The notes under the pieces were generated by a model. The model saw nothing but the letters and a program-made list of their open reading frames with translations. It was not told the DNA's origin and did not search any database. A stretch of DNA of 64,000 nt from Haloprofundus marisrubri (GTDB lineage Archaea; Halobacteriota; Halobacteria; Halobacteriales; Haloferacaceae): the NCBI RefSeq assembly GCF_001469955.1, contig NZ_LOPU01000004.1:62001-126000 (forward strand). Reading direction: 5' to 3'. Each line of letters opens with the position of its first letter. Position 1 is the first letter of the stretch. The translations under genes were made by a program, and so were the position numbers. Shown here piece after piece: positions 34,316 through 44,211 of the stretch.

Positions 34316-36497
34316 CGGCTGAAGTGACTTCGATCCCGAAGAAGTCGTCCGCCTTTGCGTACAGTGTCTCAAAGTCGAGCGCCGGAGTTACTCTGTCTGC
34401 TTTCGTATCCACTGCGCTCTCTGTATTGAGGTCACGGAGCAGTGCCACTTGTTCGTCTGGACGCAGTCCTTCGAGTTGCGGGAACACAAGTGACACCGTC
34501 GCTCGAGTGAGTGCGGCCTCGAAATCTCCGTTGTGGGCAGCGACATATTCGGCTATATCCTTGACGATGGATGGGCCGATTGGTCGTTTCTCGTTTATGG
34601 TTGCCCACAGAACTGCGATGTCAGCATGGCCTGTTTCGAGTGCTGTGTTGACACTTCCAGCACCGTCGTAATCATTGATCCAGCCGTCAGCATAACCTGC
34701 GCCAGATCCTGGCTTCAGCAGTGACGCGCGAATTTCACTGTTCTCCGAGAGCTCTGGGAGGCCGATGTGAATGAAATTGAATCGTCGCATGAACGCGAAC
34801 GACATCTCATAGAGAGACGCCTTGTCCTGTGTGTTCATTGTCGCCAAAAGCCGCCAGGAGGGCGTCACAGGGTAGATGTTTGGGCTTGACTCTGCGGCTG
34901 CCAATCTGTTGTCTTGTGTGTTTGAGTCAACCCATTCGATTTGTACTGCGCCATCGTCGTCGTAAGGGAGTTCGACTGAATCGCCGGAGAGAACCGAGAA
35001 CAGTTGGCCGAAGGCCTTATCGATATCTGCGCGATTGATTTCGTCGATGATGAGCCAGTCGTTTTTGACTCCGTCGTCGCGGAAACAGCTGAGGAACTGT
35101 CGGGCTCGAAACTCAAGTTCGTCGCCTTCGGCAGATCGATTCGGTACGTAGCCTCCAATCGTATCGTACGTCGTCATGTCAGAGGTCGCTGTAACGAACC
35201 GATAGCCGTCGACTTGCTCGAGCTCGCTACTTTGTTCAGCGATCGATTTTGCAATCTTGCTCTTTCCTGTCCCAGGTGGTCCGGTCAGGATGACGTGCTT
35301 GCCAGAGTTGAGTGATGCTTCAATATCGTGTTTGATCTCTCGAGCATCATCGAAGTAGAGTTTGTCTGGAAGGTCGATCTCGACACGGAGCGGGTCGAGA
35401 TACTTCGTGAGTGTATCCCGTGAATAGCCCTGAACCAGCCGTTGCAATAACTCCGAAGCGGCTGACGAGTCTATTTCAATCAAGTACCCTTGCTTTGGCG
35501 CTAAGAAAAGTGGCAACTGCTCCAGCGAAAGCGTCTCGTCTACAATTGCTTCTGTTAGTTCGGCTTTGGATATCGGATCCTCGACCCGACAGAGATCTAC
35601 CGGGACCACGTATCGATCTTGGCCATTCAATTTGAGTATGAGTGCAGATTGGAGGACACGAGAGAGTCCGATGAGAGCGCCATCGTAGTAGTGAAAGAGG
35701 ATATCTCCCGTCTCGAGTTGAGAGAGGTCGTGATGCCAAACATTATCGACGCTTGCACTCACGTACGCGAGGTTGGGCCGTCCCCTGACGCCCTTGATTT
35801 CGTCTTCGTCACCCTGATTGACCCAGTAGGTCGATGGGGAGTCGGCACCGTTGGTGATGACCGTCTGAATAAGCTCGTCGATCTCTGTAGTCGGGGTGAC
35901 GTCCAGTTGATTAATCTCTCTTGTTACCAGCGATCCATTCTCCCAGTCAGAGCCGATGCCTCGTTGATTCGCCTCTAAATTCGGGAGCTCGGGTGTTTGT
36001 GTGGCGTAGTCATCGAATAGGTCTATGAAAGTGTCGTACCCATCGTCCCAGATTCCTTTGAGCCGGTCTTCGGGGACCCGGCGGAATCCTCGCATGTCGA
36101 AGTTCTGCTTGTAGTCGAGATACTCCCACATCTTGTTTCGAGGGAGATTGAGAAGACGGTAGTTAGTGAGAAAGAAGACGTTCCAACTGGCTCTGTTTTC
36201 CCAGATCCACTCTCCAGCGTCGTGACTTCGCAGCTTCTCTGAGACTTCTGCGACGGCAAAGAAGACCTTCCTTCGATAGAAGAGTATGTAGTCACCGACA
36301 GAAAGGGACTCGAATTGACTATCATTTCGCTCGCCCTCCGGGACACCCCAGACGCGTTCTTGGGTTCGTTCGCCGAGTTCTGCTGGCGGGTTCAGCTTTG
36401 CAGTGAAGTCGTAGGGGGTATGGACCGTTTGTTTGAACCACTCGATCCAGTTGTCCCCGACGGGCTGCATGTAGAGCGATGGCGATGGAGAACTCAT
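34308..36497 (-). CDS. McrB-like AAA+ GTPase with N-terminal EVE-like readers
   Basis: A 729-residue protein. Residues 1-165 look like an EVE (PUA-like) modified-base-binding domain: NWIEWFKQTV, VWGVPEG, VGDYILFYRR and FFAVAEV. A second similar region follows at about 215-330 (TYWVNQGDEDE, LETGDILFHYYDG, LIGLSRV). The AAA+ motor has GPPGTGKSKIA (about 404), a Walker B in WLIIDEINRAD and the McrB-type sensor MNTQDKAS. EVE-McrB proteins are known type IV restriction enzymes that recognise modified cytosines or other bases. Two readers in tandem could define a two-site requirement. It is followed by McrC with an 8-base overlap. The placement near Dpd-type genes means it must ignore the host's own mark. 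Confidence 0.85.
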   Translation of the reverse strand: MSSPSPSLYMQPVGDNWIEWFKQTVHTPYDFTAKLNPPAELGERTQERVWGVPEGERNDSQFESLSVGDYILFYRRKVFFAVAEVSEKLRSHDAGEWIWENRASWNVFFLTNYRLLNLPRNKMWEYLDYKQNFDMRGFRRVPEDRLKGIWDDGYDTFIDLFDDYATQTPELPNLEANQRGIGSDWENGSLVTREINQLDVTPTTEIDELIQTVITNGADSPSTYWVNQGDEDEIKGVRGRPNLAYVSASVDNVWHHDLSQLETGDILFHYYDGALIGLSRVLQSALILKLNGQDRYVVPVDLCRVEDPISKAELTEAIVDETLSLEQLPLFLAPKQGYLIEIDSSAASELLQRLVQGYSRDTLTKYLDPLRVEIDLPDKLYFDDAREIKHDIEASLNSGKHVILTGPPGTGKSKIAKSIAEQSSELEQVDGYRFVTATSDMTTYDTIGGYVPNRSAEGDELEFRARQFLSCFRDDGVKNDWLIIDEINRADIDKAFGQLFSVLSGDSVELPYDDDGAVQIEWVDSNTQDNRLAAAESSPNIYPVTPSWRLLATMNTQDKASLYEMSFAFMRRFNFIHIGLPELSENSEIRASLLKPGSGAGYADGWINDYDGAGSVNTALETGHADIAVLWATINEKRPIGPSIVKDIAEYVAAHNGDFEAALTRATVSLVFPQLEGLRPDEQVALLRDLNTESAVDTKADRVTPALDFETLYAKADDFFGIEVTSADE

Positions 36498-37199
36498 CAG
36501 ATAATCAGAATGAGTGAGTACTGTTTGAAAGCCATTGCGTATCTGGATCGTTCATTGGTAGCAGTAGCTTGCGCTGTAGGTTTTAATTGTATCATCTGTT
36601 CTACAAACTTCTTTATATACTGCCTCTAGTCAATGCTGTCATTCTGTGTTGTAGAGGGGATCGCTATGACTAGTTAATAAGTGTAATTTGTAATGCACTA
36701 TTTTAGTAATTACTAGTAGTAACTTTTTGGTTGGTGTCAGAGGAGATGTACTTTGCTTTGCTTGGACGTTTCTGTTACTAGCCGCGGTGAGATTGTACTA
36801 GAAGGTGAAACAGGAAATCCTCTGCAGAGCGACTCGTGAAGCCTTCTCAGTAAGTTTTCCATTACTAACACTGCGAATTCTCTTGTGAACTTGTTAATGC
36901 TATAAGCATAATTTCTCCGGAGGTGTGCTTGAATATATCGCCCGGACCTTGATTACGTGGTGAGTGGGAGTGTATTATACTGGGCTTTCCACTGCTCACT
37001 ATCGGACGGCTACGTCGAATTGTCAGAATTAGACCATAAGCCGAGGCATATAAAGGCTAGTTGTATTTGAATGGACAAATCCGTCGAAATCCCCGAAATC
37101 AGCAGATAGAGCGCTTACCACTCCGGAAATAATTGTCGAGTACGACGAATTCAATACGCGACGTGACTAACGTGCTAATAGCTAAACAGGACAAGATAA
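36498..37199. other. AT-rich non-coding region upstream of mcrB
   Basis: About 700 bases without a credible gene. The left part should contain the leftward mcrB promoter. A perfect 12-base palindrome TAGTAATTACTA lies at 36704-36715 and a 10-base palindrome CTCTGCAGAG near 36820. An imperfect hairpin (GTGAGTGG against CCACTGCTCAC) spans about 36963-37005. No transposase remnant was recognised. Confidence 0.45.
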
Positions 37200-37202
37200 C
37201 GC

Positions 37203-37958
37203 GCCCAACTTCATCTGGATTGGAGCCCTGGAAGTTGGGCGAACGCGAAAGCAGTGAACGCGAGTATGAAGTTCGCGTCTGTCTCAGGCTAGTGCTTGAG
37301 ATAGTATAATACTTCCTCTTGCGGCATAGCCGCAGGACTGGGAGGCGCTAACTTCTGTTCTTGTATAAGCTGCCAAGCCGACTCCCTCATGAGCCGTATT
37401 CGTCTAAGCAGCAAGGCGCAGAAGGGCACGGCAGCCTCCTATCGCAGTGGCCAGCGGTGGGATAGCCGTGTATAACGAGCGCTGAGCTGAAACGGCGAAT
37501 ATGGAAAGTACGCACCTACACAGGAACGTCCAGGTCGTTGAGCTGAGGGTATCTTGCTCAATGGCGGACAGACCTACCCATCCTTCTCCCTTCTATCTAT
37601 AAAGGGAGGAGGATGGCCATGCCGTAGACGGGAAAAACGAGGACGGGAGAGCCAGCCAGGTCAAACTGGGTTACAGGCGCCTCACAATCGTTTATAGGCA
37701 TGAACCCTCCTGTAGAGAGGATCCCCGATGCCGTTCTACCGGAATCGGTCTGAAACCCTACGGGAGAGACGCAGAGTCCAACTTACTACTCGGACGCAAA
37801 GGCACCGTTCGGTCCAGAGTTCACACTCTGGTTGGCCATGTGCCACAACTACACATACTTATGGAAGACAAAGACGGCGACGGGCCATAGAAGGTCCAAC
37901 TAACGAAATGACCGCATAGTACGCTAACCAACAACTCAAATCACGCTGGCAGACCAGC
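37203..37958 (+). ncRNA. Candidate large structured RNA upstream of the DISARM genes
   Basis: This roughly 0.75 kb stretch has no long reading frame, is richer in G and C than the AT-rich DNA before it, and is full of perfect stems. They include GCCCAACTTC/GAAGTTGGGC (37203-37240), CTCAGGC/GCTTGAG (37283-37300), TGCGGC/GCCGCA (37320-37334), and TTGAGC/GCTCAA near 37540. A 15-base-pair hairpin with a single wobble lies at 37578-37616. GGCAC/GTGCC (37801-37844) encloses CCAGAGT/ACTCTGG, and ACAAC/GTTGT (37931-37965) encloses GCTGG/CCAGC. CTTCTG/CAGAAG and GCTGCC/GGCAGC (37352-37435) would cross as a pseudoknot. A group II intron remnant or a new large RNA are both possible; strand is assumed from the downstream genes. 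Confidence 0.45.
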
Positions 37959-38040
37959 CGGTTGTCGTTGACTGCTGGGGGTAATCAAACAAGTACAGAC
38001 AGTCTATGACCACCGGATTCAAGTCTAATAACTAACATAT

Positions 38041-41000
38041 ATGGTATTAAAAACACGATATACAGAGACATCTGTAGAAAACCAAGTTGAACAGCTACTC
38101 AAACATCAAACTCCGTCGACGGCCGACCAGGATGCACTAAACGTCCAATCCCGGCGCCAGCTAACAGAGGCTACATATCGCGTGAATGAACTACCGAGCA
38201 ACTGTTCTGACGCAAACCATCTAGTTCCGACCGCAGCCTCTGTGGATAACCGCGAAGGGACGTGGCGCTATCCGCCGCATATCGAGACTACGGTCTTGGT
38301 CGCCGCTGACCAGCTCGAAGATGCCACACTCAATATACGAGGTGGTTTTCATCGCGCTGGCTTCCTCAAATACCGGGAAACACGACCGAACTACACCGGT
38401 CCGATTACGAATAGCCCGGACATCGATGTCCCGAGTGCATTCGCAGACGTCGATTTCTGTAGCGAGAGGGTGTCACTTCCGGTAAATTCCGATGGCGATG
38501 TCAAATTCGAGGACCGGAGCATTCCGCTCCAAAGCTATGAATTCGACACCTCTGTACCGCTCGCAGCAGCTATGGACGAAGCAGTCACCGTTTCGTCTAC
38601 CCTCTCACGCGTACAAGAGACAATAAAACTCTATGACGAGGACGACGACACTACGAAAATTGCGGACGTCAATGACCGCGGTGAAGTAGAACGAGCGGTT
38701 GACGAGACACCGTACACCGGTGATAGCAATGCACGAGCGGCGTATATCACGCTCGAGCGTGGACAAATCAAATTCAAGCTCGAGGTGTCGATTGAATCGA
38801 GTACGACGTACGACGGGTACGCCCGCGTACGTATTCAGCTTCTCAACCAGGGGTCTGGAACGCTTCCGAGACAGAGCTATCGTCTGCATGAGAAGGCAGA
38901 ATCGCTGTTTAATCCGTTTCTGCACTTCTCTGTAGATGACATCGAGGTGAAATTCCCGGCGCAACAGCACGCTGATGTCCTCAAAAACGCCATTAACAAT
39001 GGCGATGAGACAAGTCGTCAGGACCGAGAAGAAATAGAGGCCATCTATACACAGACGAACGGAACGCTCACCCGATTAACACAGGATCCGAGTACGTTCG
39101 TCATCACCACGTACGGTGTGTTCGACTACCTCCGCGAGGTGCCGAAGGAAGCGTATCGCATCGATGAACTCACTGAGAGTACCGATTCTCTTCGTGCACA
39201 CCTTAATGCACTCAACGAATCAGAACGTGCGGCGGTCTCCAACAGTGATGGGCTCTTAGAGCTCACCCATGAGGTGCTTTCAGCACTCCCGGATGCATTC
39301 GGTCTCGAAGCCACTGATACGCTGTATGCCTTTCAATGGGAAGCAATTCAGCGTCGGATGGTGATTCTGGCGAATGGTGAGCAGGTAACAACGTTACTGA
39401 AAGCTCCGACAGGAGCTGGAAAGACAATTCCGTTCATGGTTAACGCGGCGCTGACCGCGCTGTGGAAAGACACACGTGCCGTCCTGGCATTCCCGACACG
39501 GTTGCTCAATGAAGATATGAGCAAGCGTGTGACGCGGTTCGTGTATGCGCTCCGGGCGACGTTAGACCGTTCGGATATCGACGCCGGTGTGCTCATCGGC
39601 AGTTCCGACCCGATGTACAATTCGCTTACAAAACCGGAGTTAGGCGAGCCGCTCGCACAGTACGACCAATGTCCGGCCTGTGATACAAAGGGTTCGGTCA
39701 TTGCTGCCAAACCGAACCATCGTGTTGTCGGCCAGTGTACCAACTGTAGTCACGTAATCGACTACGTGTATGGCCCGCGAGAAGCCATCTCGTACCTGCC
39801 GACAATCACCGTTGCAACACCGGACAAACTGTGGTATGAAGCGACCGTCCGTGGATACGAAAGCCAGCCGTACGGGAAACTTCCGTTCTTTGGCGGTCGA
39901 TTCCTGTCATGTGGCCGCTGCGGTGCAGCCGCGTCAGTCATGAGCCCGTATCCGGATCAAAAGAACGTCAAATGCCCGGAATGCAAACACAAGATCCCGT
40001 TAGAGGAGGATAACTACGAATACTCCCCGATCGGTCACTGGGTCTTTGACGAAGCACACGGGCTTCACGGCTTCACGGGCACGCTACTATCTATCTTCCT
40101 CGAACTTCCGAACCTGCTCTACAGCAAAATTCGAGGGCACAACTACACTGGCGGTGACTATCTGGTAAAGCCGACATTCGAGACAGGTACTGCAACCATC
40201 GCCAACGAAATCGAATTGTTGTCTGCAGTAACTCGGACAGACAGAAGCCGAATTGAAGCGATTCCGGCCACTGCCGAATATGGAGACTACTTCAAAATCG
40301 ACACGGACGCGACGCGTTACCGTGTGTTGGCAATACTGCCGGTAGGAACATCTAATCGACAGTCGGTGCAGCGTGCCCTCATTGCGACACACCACGCCGT
40401 CCACGAGGACCAGGCGTTCCGTGACGAGCTGCAAGCAGCACTGGATGCTGCAGGGCGAGGGGCCACCGTCTCAGCTTACGAGTTCCTACTCGGATACGTC
40501 TACAAGAAGGCAGATGGCAGAGCGCTTCGGAACAGCATCTCTGATACGAGTGGACAACGTCTCACGAGCGAAATTACGCCGCCGTTCCTCAGCGGGAACA
40601 CGGACAGCAAAACGATGGGCGAACTCTTTGAGCGCGCACAGAACGGCGAGCTCCCGATGCTGTTGGCCAATCTCGTGATTTCTCTCGGGATCGACATCGA
40701 GAACCTCAACAACATGGTGATGCTCGGCGCACCGCGGAAGATGACCGAGCAAGTCCAGACTGCCGGCCGCACTGGCCGTGGAGATACGCCGGGGCACGTA
40801 ACAATGCATTTGTTACCGTCGAATCCGCGAGATGTCTATCTCTACGGAAATTTCCATCGTGTACTCGGTGACGTTGAAGGGTACTACGAGACATACCCGA
40901 TACAGCCGACGAACGCCCATGCAGCAGAGCTGCTGATGCCGAACCTGCTGAAGGCCGTGCTTGCGGGGATGTCTTATGACGACTTCGTACTCACCGCTCG

Positions 41001-41319
41001 TCGGGCATCGGCAGCACTCTCAGACACTGCTACCGAAAACCAGATTCGGTATGACTTGCTTCGCTTGCTGCGGACTGACGATACGCCGAAAGACCTGGTA
41101 GCAGAAATCAACCAAACCGTTCAGAACAGACTTCGAGACTACGAGCACAAGTGGGGTCGAATCGACAACACCGTCTATCTCTCCCAGTGGTTCCAGGATC
41201 AGGGGAACATGATGTACACGCTCCGCAAGGGGAGCGACCGACACATCGACATTGATGTCGAGCAAGATACGCTGCTTAGCCGTCTCGATCGCGACTACAC
41301 CGTCACAACGACGAACTAA
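38041..41319 (+). CDS. drmA: DISARM helicase DrmA
   Basis: A 1092-residue superfamily 2 helicase. After about 420 residues of N-terminal region come KAPTGAGKT (about 455-463), LAFPTRLLNEDM, a DEAH box in WVFDEAHGLHGF (about 670), and the C-terminal lobe with LVISLGIDIENL and QTAGRTGRGD (about 905). Two zinc-binding Cys sets sit between motifs I and II (CPAC/CTNC near 545-565, CGRC/CPEC near 620-645). The order with the next two genes, a DUF1998 protein and a PLD protein, is the drmABC core of DISARM, which blocks phage DNA soon after entry. No methylase gene adjoins it. Proline is coded almost only by CCG here, unlike neighbouring genes, suggesting separate acquisition. Confidence 0.85.
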   Translation: MVLKTRYTETSVENQVEQLLKHQTPSTADQDALNVQSRRQLTEATYRVNELPSNCSDANHLVPTAASVDNREGTWRYPPHIETTVLVAADQLEDATLNIRGGFHRAGFLKYRETRPNYTGPITNSPDIDVPSAFADVDFCSERVSLPVNSDGDVKFEDRSIPLQSYEFDTSVPLAAAMDEAVTVSSTLSRVQETIKLYDEDDDTTKIADVNDRGEVERAVDETPYTGDSNARAAYITLERGQIKFKLEVSIESSTTYDGYARVRIQLLNQGSGTLPRQSYRLHEKAESLFNPFLHFSVDDIEVKFPAQQHADVLKNAINNGDETSRQDREEIEAIYTQTNGTLTRLTQDPSTFVITTYGVFDYLREVPKEAYRIDELTESTDSLRAHLNALNESERAAVSNSDGLLELTHEVLSALPDAFGLEATDTLYAFQWEAIQRRMVILANGEQVTTLLKAPTGAGKTIPFMVNAALTALWKDTRAVLAFPTRLLNEDMSKRVTRFVYALRATLDRSDIDAGVLIGSSDPMYNSLTKPELGEPLAQYDQCPACDTKGSVIAAKPNHRVVGQCTNCSHVIDYVYGPREAISYLPTITVATPDKLWYEATVRGYESQPYGKLPFFGGRFLSCGRCGAAASVMSPYPDQKNVKCPECKHKIPLEEDNYEYSPIGHWVFDEAHGLHGFTGTLLSIFLELPNLLYSKIRGHNYTGGDYLVKPTFETGTATIANEIELLSAVTRTDRSRIEAIPATAEYGDYFKIDTDATRYRVLAILPVGTSNRQSVQRALIATHHAVHEDQAFRDELQAALDAAGRGATVSAYEFLLGYVYKKADGRALRNSISDTSGQRLTSEITPPFLSGNTDSKTMGELFERAQNGELPMLLANLVISLGIDIENLNNMVMLGAPRKMTEQVQTAGRTGRGDTPGHVTMHLLPSNPRDVYLYGNFHRVLGDVEGYYETYPIQPTNAHAAELLMPNLLKAVLAGMSYDDFVLTARRASAALSDTATENQIRYDLLRLLRTDDTPKDLVAEINQTVQNRLRDYEHKWGRIDNTVYLSQWFQDQGNMMYTLRKGSDRHIDIDVEQDTLLSRLDRDYTVTTTN

Positions 41320-41323
41320 TACA

Positions 41324-43093
41324 ATGACAGTAAACAGAAACCTCTCCGAATTCCAAGCACTGTTCGGCCATCACGACGACTGCTTAATGTCCGCAAATGG
41401 CGTTCGACTTCGTGTCGACACGCTTACCGGCTGTACTCCGATGCAGCATGGACCGATGCAGCGATATGTGGCCGAAGCAATAGACGACGCGGAACGCAGG
41501 TTCCGTAACCACACCGAACAGCGAGCCGCTCAATGGCGACGACGCTCAAATAGTACCGCTGGAAACCGCGGAAGCGGTGCTGACAGTAATGACACTGCAG
41601 CCGATGACAATGCGGCCTCGCAGGCCCTCAATGACCTGCTCGGGGATACTGAAGACGCGGCTGACAGCGCTGACCGACAAGGAAACGATGGAGACGATTC
41701 TCGCACTGACGGTGGTGTAAGCGCAACCAATCACACCGACGACCGAACATGGATTGTTCCGCCGTCACGCGTTGAGCTTCTCGAACTCACAGAGGATACG
41801 ACAGTCCGTGCGTCCGTGTTCCCGCGGACCGTCCGTTGTGATAATTCCAGCTGTGACCACTATGAGCTCATCAACCCGACGAACCGAGGCAAACTGAACT
41901 GTCCGGACGGTTGTGGCGGTACACTACGACAGTACCCGATGGTGTTCGTCTGTCCGAGGTGTGCGAACGTCGACCCGTTACAGCCGCAAGGGTCGCGTCT
42001 CGATGACGACCACGTTGGAATGCTGCCGTGTGAGGCGTGCAATAACGGCCACTACCATCTGCACCATCGGAGTTCGATGGCAACAGCATCCTTCCAGTGT
42101 TCATCCTGCGGCGACAGTCGACGCATCACCCGATACTGTCCGGAGTGTCACATTCCGTCTGACGAAGATGGAAACGGTGGCGTCCCGTCTGTTATGAAAC
42201 CGACACCGGCGGATGCAAGTAGCATTGTTTCGCCGATGGTCAAGAGCGCACTCTACCTCCAAGACCGGGAAATTTCGTTAGCCGCACTTGAAGACAGTCA
42301 CAAAACGACTCACGACCCGTACCAGTGGGAAGTGGGCCGACTCGACGAGAGTGACCGCGACGTCCTCTTGGAATTCTGGGGGCTGCGAGACTTGTATACC
42401 GTCCGAGATGTCACGAGTCTCACTGCCGTCTATGGGTACCAGACGCGTGTAAGCGCGCAGGGAACAGACCTCTCAGACAGTGAACGGCTCACCCGTACGT
42501 TCGATCACCGCGATAATATGAAGCGAGCATATGTTGCTCGGACGAATGGTCGCGGGCTCGTTTTCGACGTAGACACTGACCGTCTATACGCGACCGTCGA
42601 AAACGCTGTCAGTGAACTAGACGCCGCCAACTACGACCAGTTAGCAGCCCAAGAACTGGCCGTACTCGATGGTATCCCGGTGAAAGAGCTTGTTGACGAC
42701 GAACACGACCTCGTCCTCACCCCGCTCCTTCACGCGCTCGAGCATGCACTCTACCAAGCCGCGTCTCAAGAGATTGGGATGGACAACGTCCTCGGAAGTA
42801 AACTGCTCATCGAAGACGGAGCAATCGTGTTGTACGAGCGGGAAAACGTTGGATCAGGCGGACTCGCACAACTAACCCTTGATGAGCAGGGAAGCGTGTT
42901 AAAGAAGTTCCTCCGAAATGCGGCTGAACAGCTCGCACACTGTGGCCAGTTCTGTTCGAAAGGATGTCCGTCTTGTCTGTATGTGGATGACTTCCACTGT
43001 CGGCCGTACCTCCCGTCAGAGGTGAACCGCTGGGTGCCGCCGAACGCACTCTTGAACCGCGAGATTGCAGACGAGTTCATCCATGCGCACTAA
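41324..43093 (+). CDS. drmB: DISARM DUF1998 protein DrmB
   Basis: A protein of about 589 residues starting at the ATG at 41324, 4 bases after the drmA stop. A short N-terminal block (LFGHHDDCLMSANGVRL) leads into an Asp/Asn-rich low-complexity stretch (residues 60-125). A run of zinc-ribbon Cys pairs follows (CPRC, CEAC, CSSC, CPEC; roughly 155-265). The DUF1998 domain has VLYERENVGSGGLAQL and a terminal Cys cluster (CGQFCSKGCPSCLY). In characterised DISARM, DrmB associates with DrmA and stimulates its DNA loading. Its end overlaps the start of drmC by 11 bases, giving a tightly coupled operon. Confidence 0.85.
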   Translation: MTVNRNLSEFQALFGHHDDCLMSANGVRLRVDTLTGCTPMQHGPMQRYVAEAIDDAERRFRNHTEQRAAQWRRRSNSTAGNRGSGADSNDTAADDNAASQALNDLLGDTEDAADSADRQGNDGDDSRTDGGVSATNHTDDRTWIVPPSRVELLELTEDTTVRASVFPRTVRCDNSSCDHYELINPTNRGKLNCPDGCGGTLRQYPMVFVCPRCANVDPLQPQGSRLDDDHVGMLPCEACNNGHYHLHHRSSMATASFQCSSCGDSRRITRYCPECHIPSDEDGNGGVPSVMKPTPADASSIVSPMVKSALYLQDREISLAALEDSHKTTHDPYQWEVGRLDESDRDVLLEFWGLRDLYTVRDVTSLTAVYGYQTRVSAQGTDLSDSERLTRTFDHRDNMKRAYVARTNGRGLVFDVDTDRLYATVENAVSELDAANYDQLAAQELAVLDGIPVKELVDDEHDLVLTPLLHALEHALYQAASQEIGMDNVLGSKLLIEDGAIVLYERENVGSGGLAQLTLDEQGSVLKKFLRNAAEQLAHCGQFCSKGCPSCLYVDDFHCRPYLPSEVNRWVPPNALLNREIADEFIHAH

Positions 43094-43985
43094 CGACATC
43101 CACACATGGCTTATCGAACGTCTCCGTGAACACGAGACGCTCGACAAAGCGACCATCGAAGGCGTCCTCGGAAGCGACGCTGAGCATGCGTTGTTTTTCC
43201 TTGAGTTCCTCGTCACACGCGGCCTCTTGCAATCACAGCGTGAAGCAGACCGTGTTACCTACAGTATTAGCGATAAATCGAAGCTTGACGCTATCGTGGA
43301 AAGTTACGGTGGGACAGAGAAGGAAGAATCTGAATCACTGCATACATCAACGACGCCGGAACTGCCTGAAAATACGCAGCTGGTCATCAGTCTCCCGTTG
43401 GATATGCAACCGTCGTTCCGTACGCTTCAAGAAGCACATCCTTCCGTCGATGTTCTCGAACTACGCGATGCAATCTCGCGTTTGTTAACGGCCGCGACTT
43501 CAGAGGTGCGTCTCGCCGTACCGTTCTTTGAGCAGTCAGGGTTGAACGCGCTCCTCGATGAGGTCTCAACGCTTGCTGAGCGCGGTGTCAGCGTCCAACT
43601 ACTCACTCGAGACGTCATCGAAGGCGAGGGGTATAACCACGCTAACAAATGCCGTGCCATCGCGAAACTTCGCGATTTGTTTGAGTCACACCGACGGTCT
43701 CCGGAGGCGACACTATCGGTTCGCGACTTCGGCCAACGTATTAGAGCACAGCCGACAGGACCGTCACGACACTATCGGGGTGTGCACCAGAAGATGGTTA
43801 TCGCAGACGGTGTCGGCGCGTACGTTGGAAGTGGTGAAATACGTGAAAACTCATTTCTCACAAACGGTGAAGCAGGCTATCTCACCGTCGAGGAAAGCGA
43901 AGTAGTATTCTGGCAGGACTTCTTTGAACTCTTCTGGCAGGATGCTACTCCAGTTGACACAAGCACTGTCGCTGAAATGATGTAG
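43083..43985 (+). CDS. drmC: DISARM PLD-family protein DrmC
   Basis: A 300-residue protein starting at the ATG at 43083 within the end of drmB. The first 90 residues form a winged-helix-like region (TIEGVLGSDAEHALFFLEFLVTRGLLQ), followed by a phospholipase D fold: RLAVPFFEQSGLNALLDEV gives the first half and VHQKMVIADGVGAYVGSGEI the HKD motif (about residue 233). DrmC proteins are the third core member of DISARM and are presumed nucleases, although some systems work without them. Codon use matches drmA and drmB (CCG for most Pro), so all three travelled together. The stop at 43985 is followed by a 226-base gap with no clear terminator. Confidence 0.85.
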   Translation: MRTNDIHTWLIERLREHETLDKATIEGVLGSDAEHALFFLEFLVTRGLLQSQREADRVTYSISDKSKLDAIVESYGGTEKEESESLHTSTTPELPENTQLVISLPLDMQPSFRTLQEAHPSVDVLELRDAISRLLTAATSEVRLAVPFFEQSGLNALLDEVSTLAERGVSVQLLTRDVIEGEGYNHANKCRAIAKLRDLFESHRRSPEATLSVRDFGQRIRAQPTGPSRHYRGVHQKMVIADGVGAYVGSGEIRENSFLTNGEAGYLTVEESEVVFWQDFFELFWQDATPVDTSTVAEMM

Positions 43986-44211
43986 CGTGCCATAGCACGG
44001 TGTTTCGTCCGTCTCTGACATCAGCTAGCTGCTCGTTGAGAGAAACTATCATCCAGACTCGTCTGTCGAGCGTTTGCATCGATTCCTGTGTATCGTCGTC
44101 CTTTCGATTGTGGTCCTACTTTTCAGTTGCCGTCTTTGTGGTTCTCTATGTTTCATAATTAAGACTGAAACGGAACCAATCAAATAACATTACTGTGCGA
44201 TTATATTATAG

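Noticed and set aside
37728-37919. 63-codon open frame in the structured region
   Set aside because: Very basic, repetitive Arg/Thr composition unlike haloarchaeal proteins, overlapping strong stem-loops, and no start context.
37203-37958. RNase P RNA, tRNA cluster or intact group II intron
   Set aside because: Short matches to general ribozyme words (for example AAACGG, GGAAAGT) are present, but the order and spacing of conserved regions do not fit RNase P, no T-arm motif was found, and no domain V or reverse transcriptase is visible.
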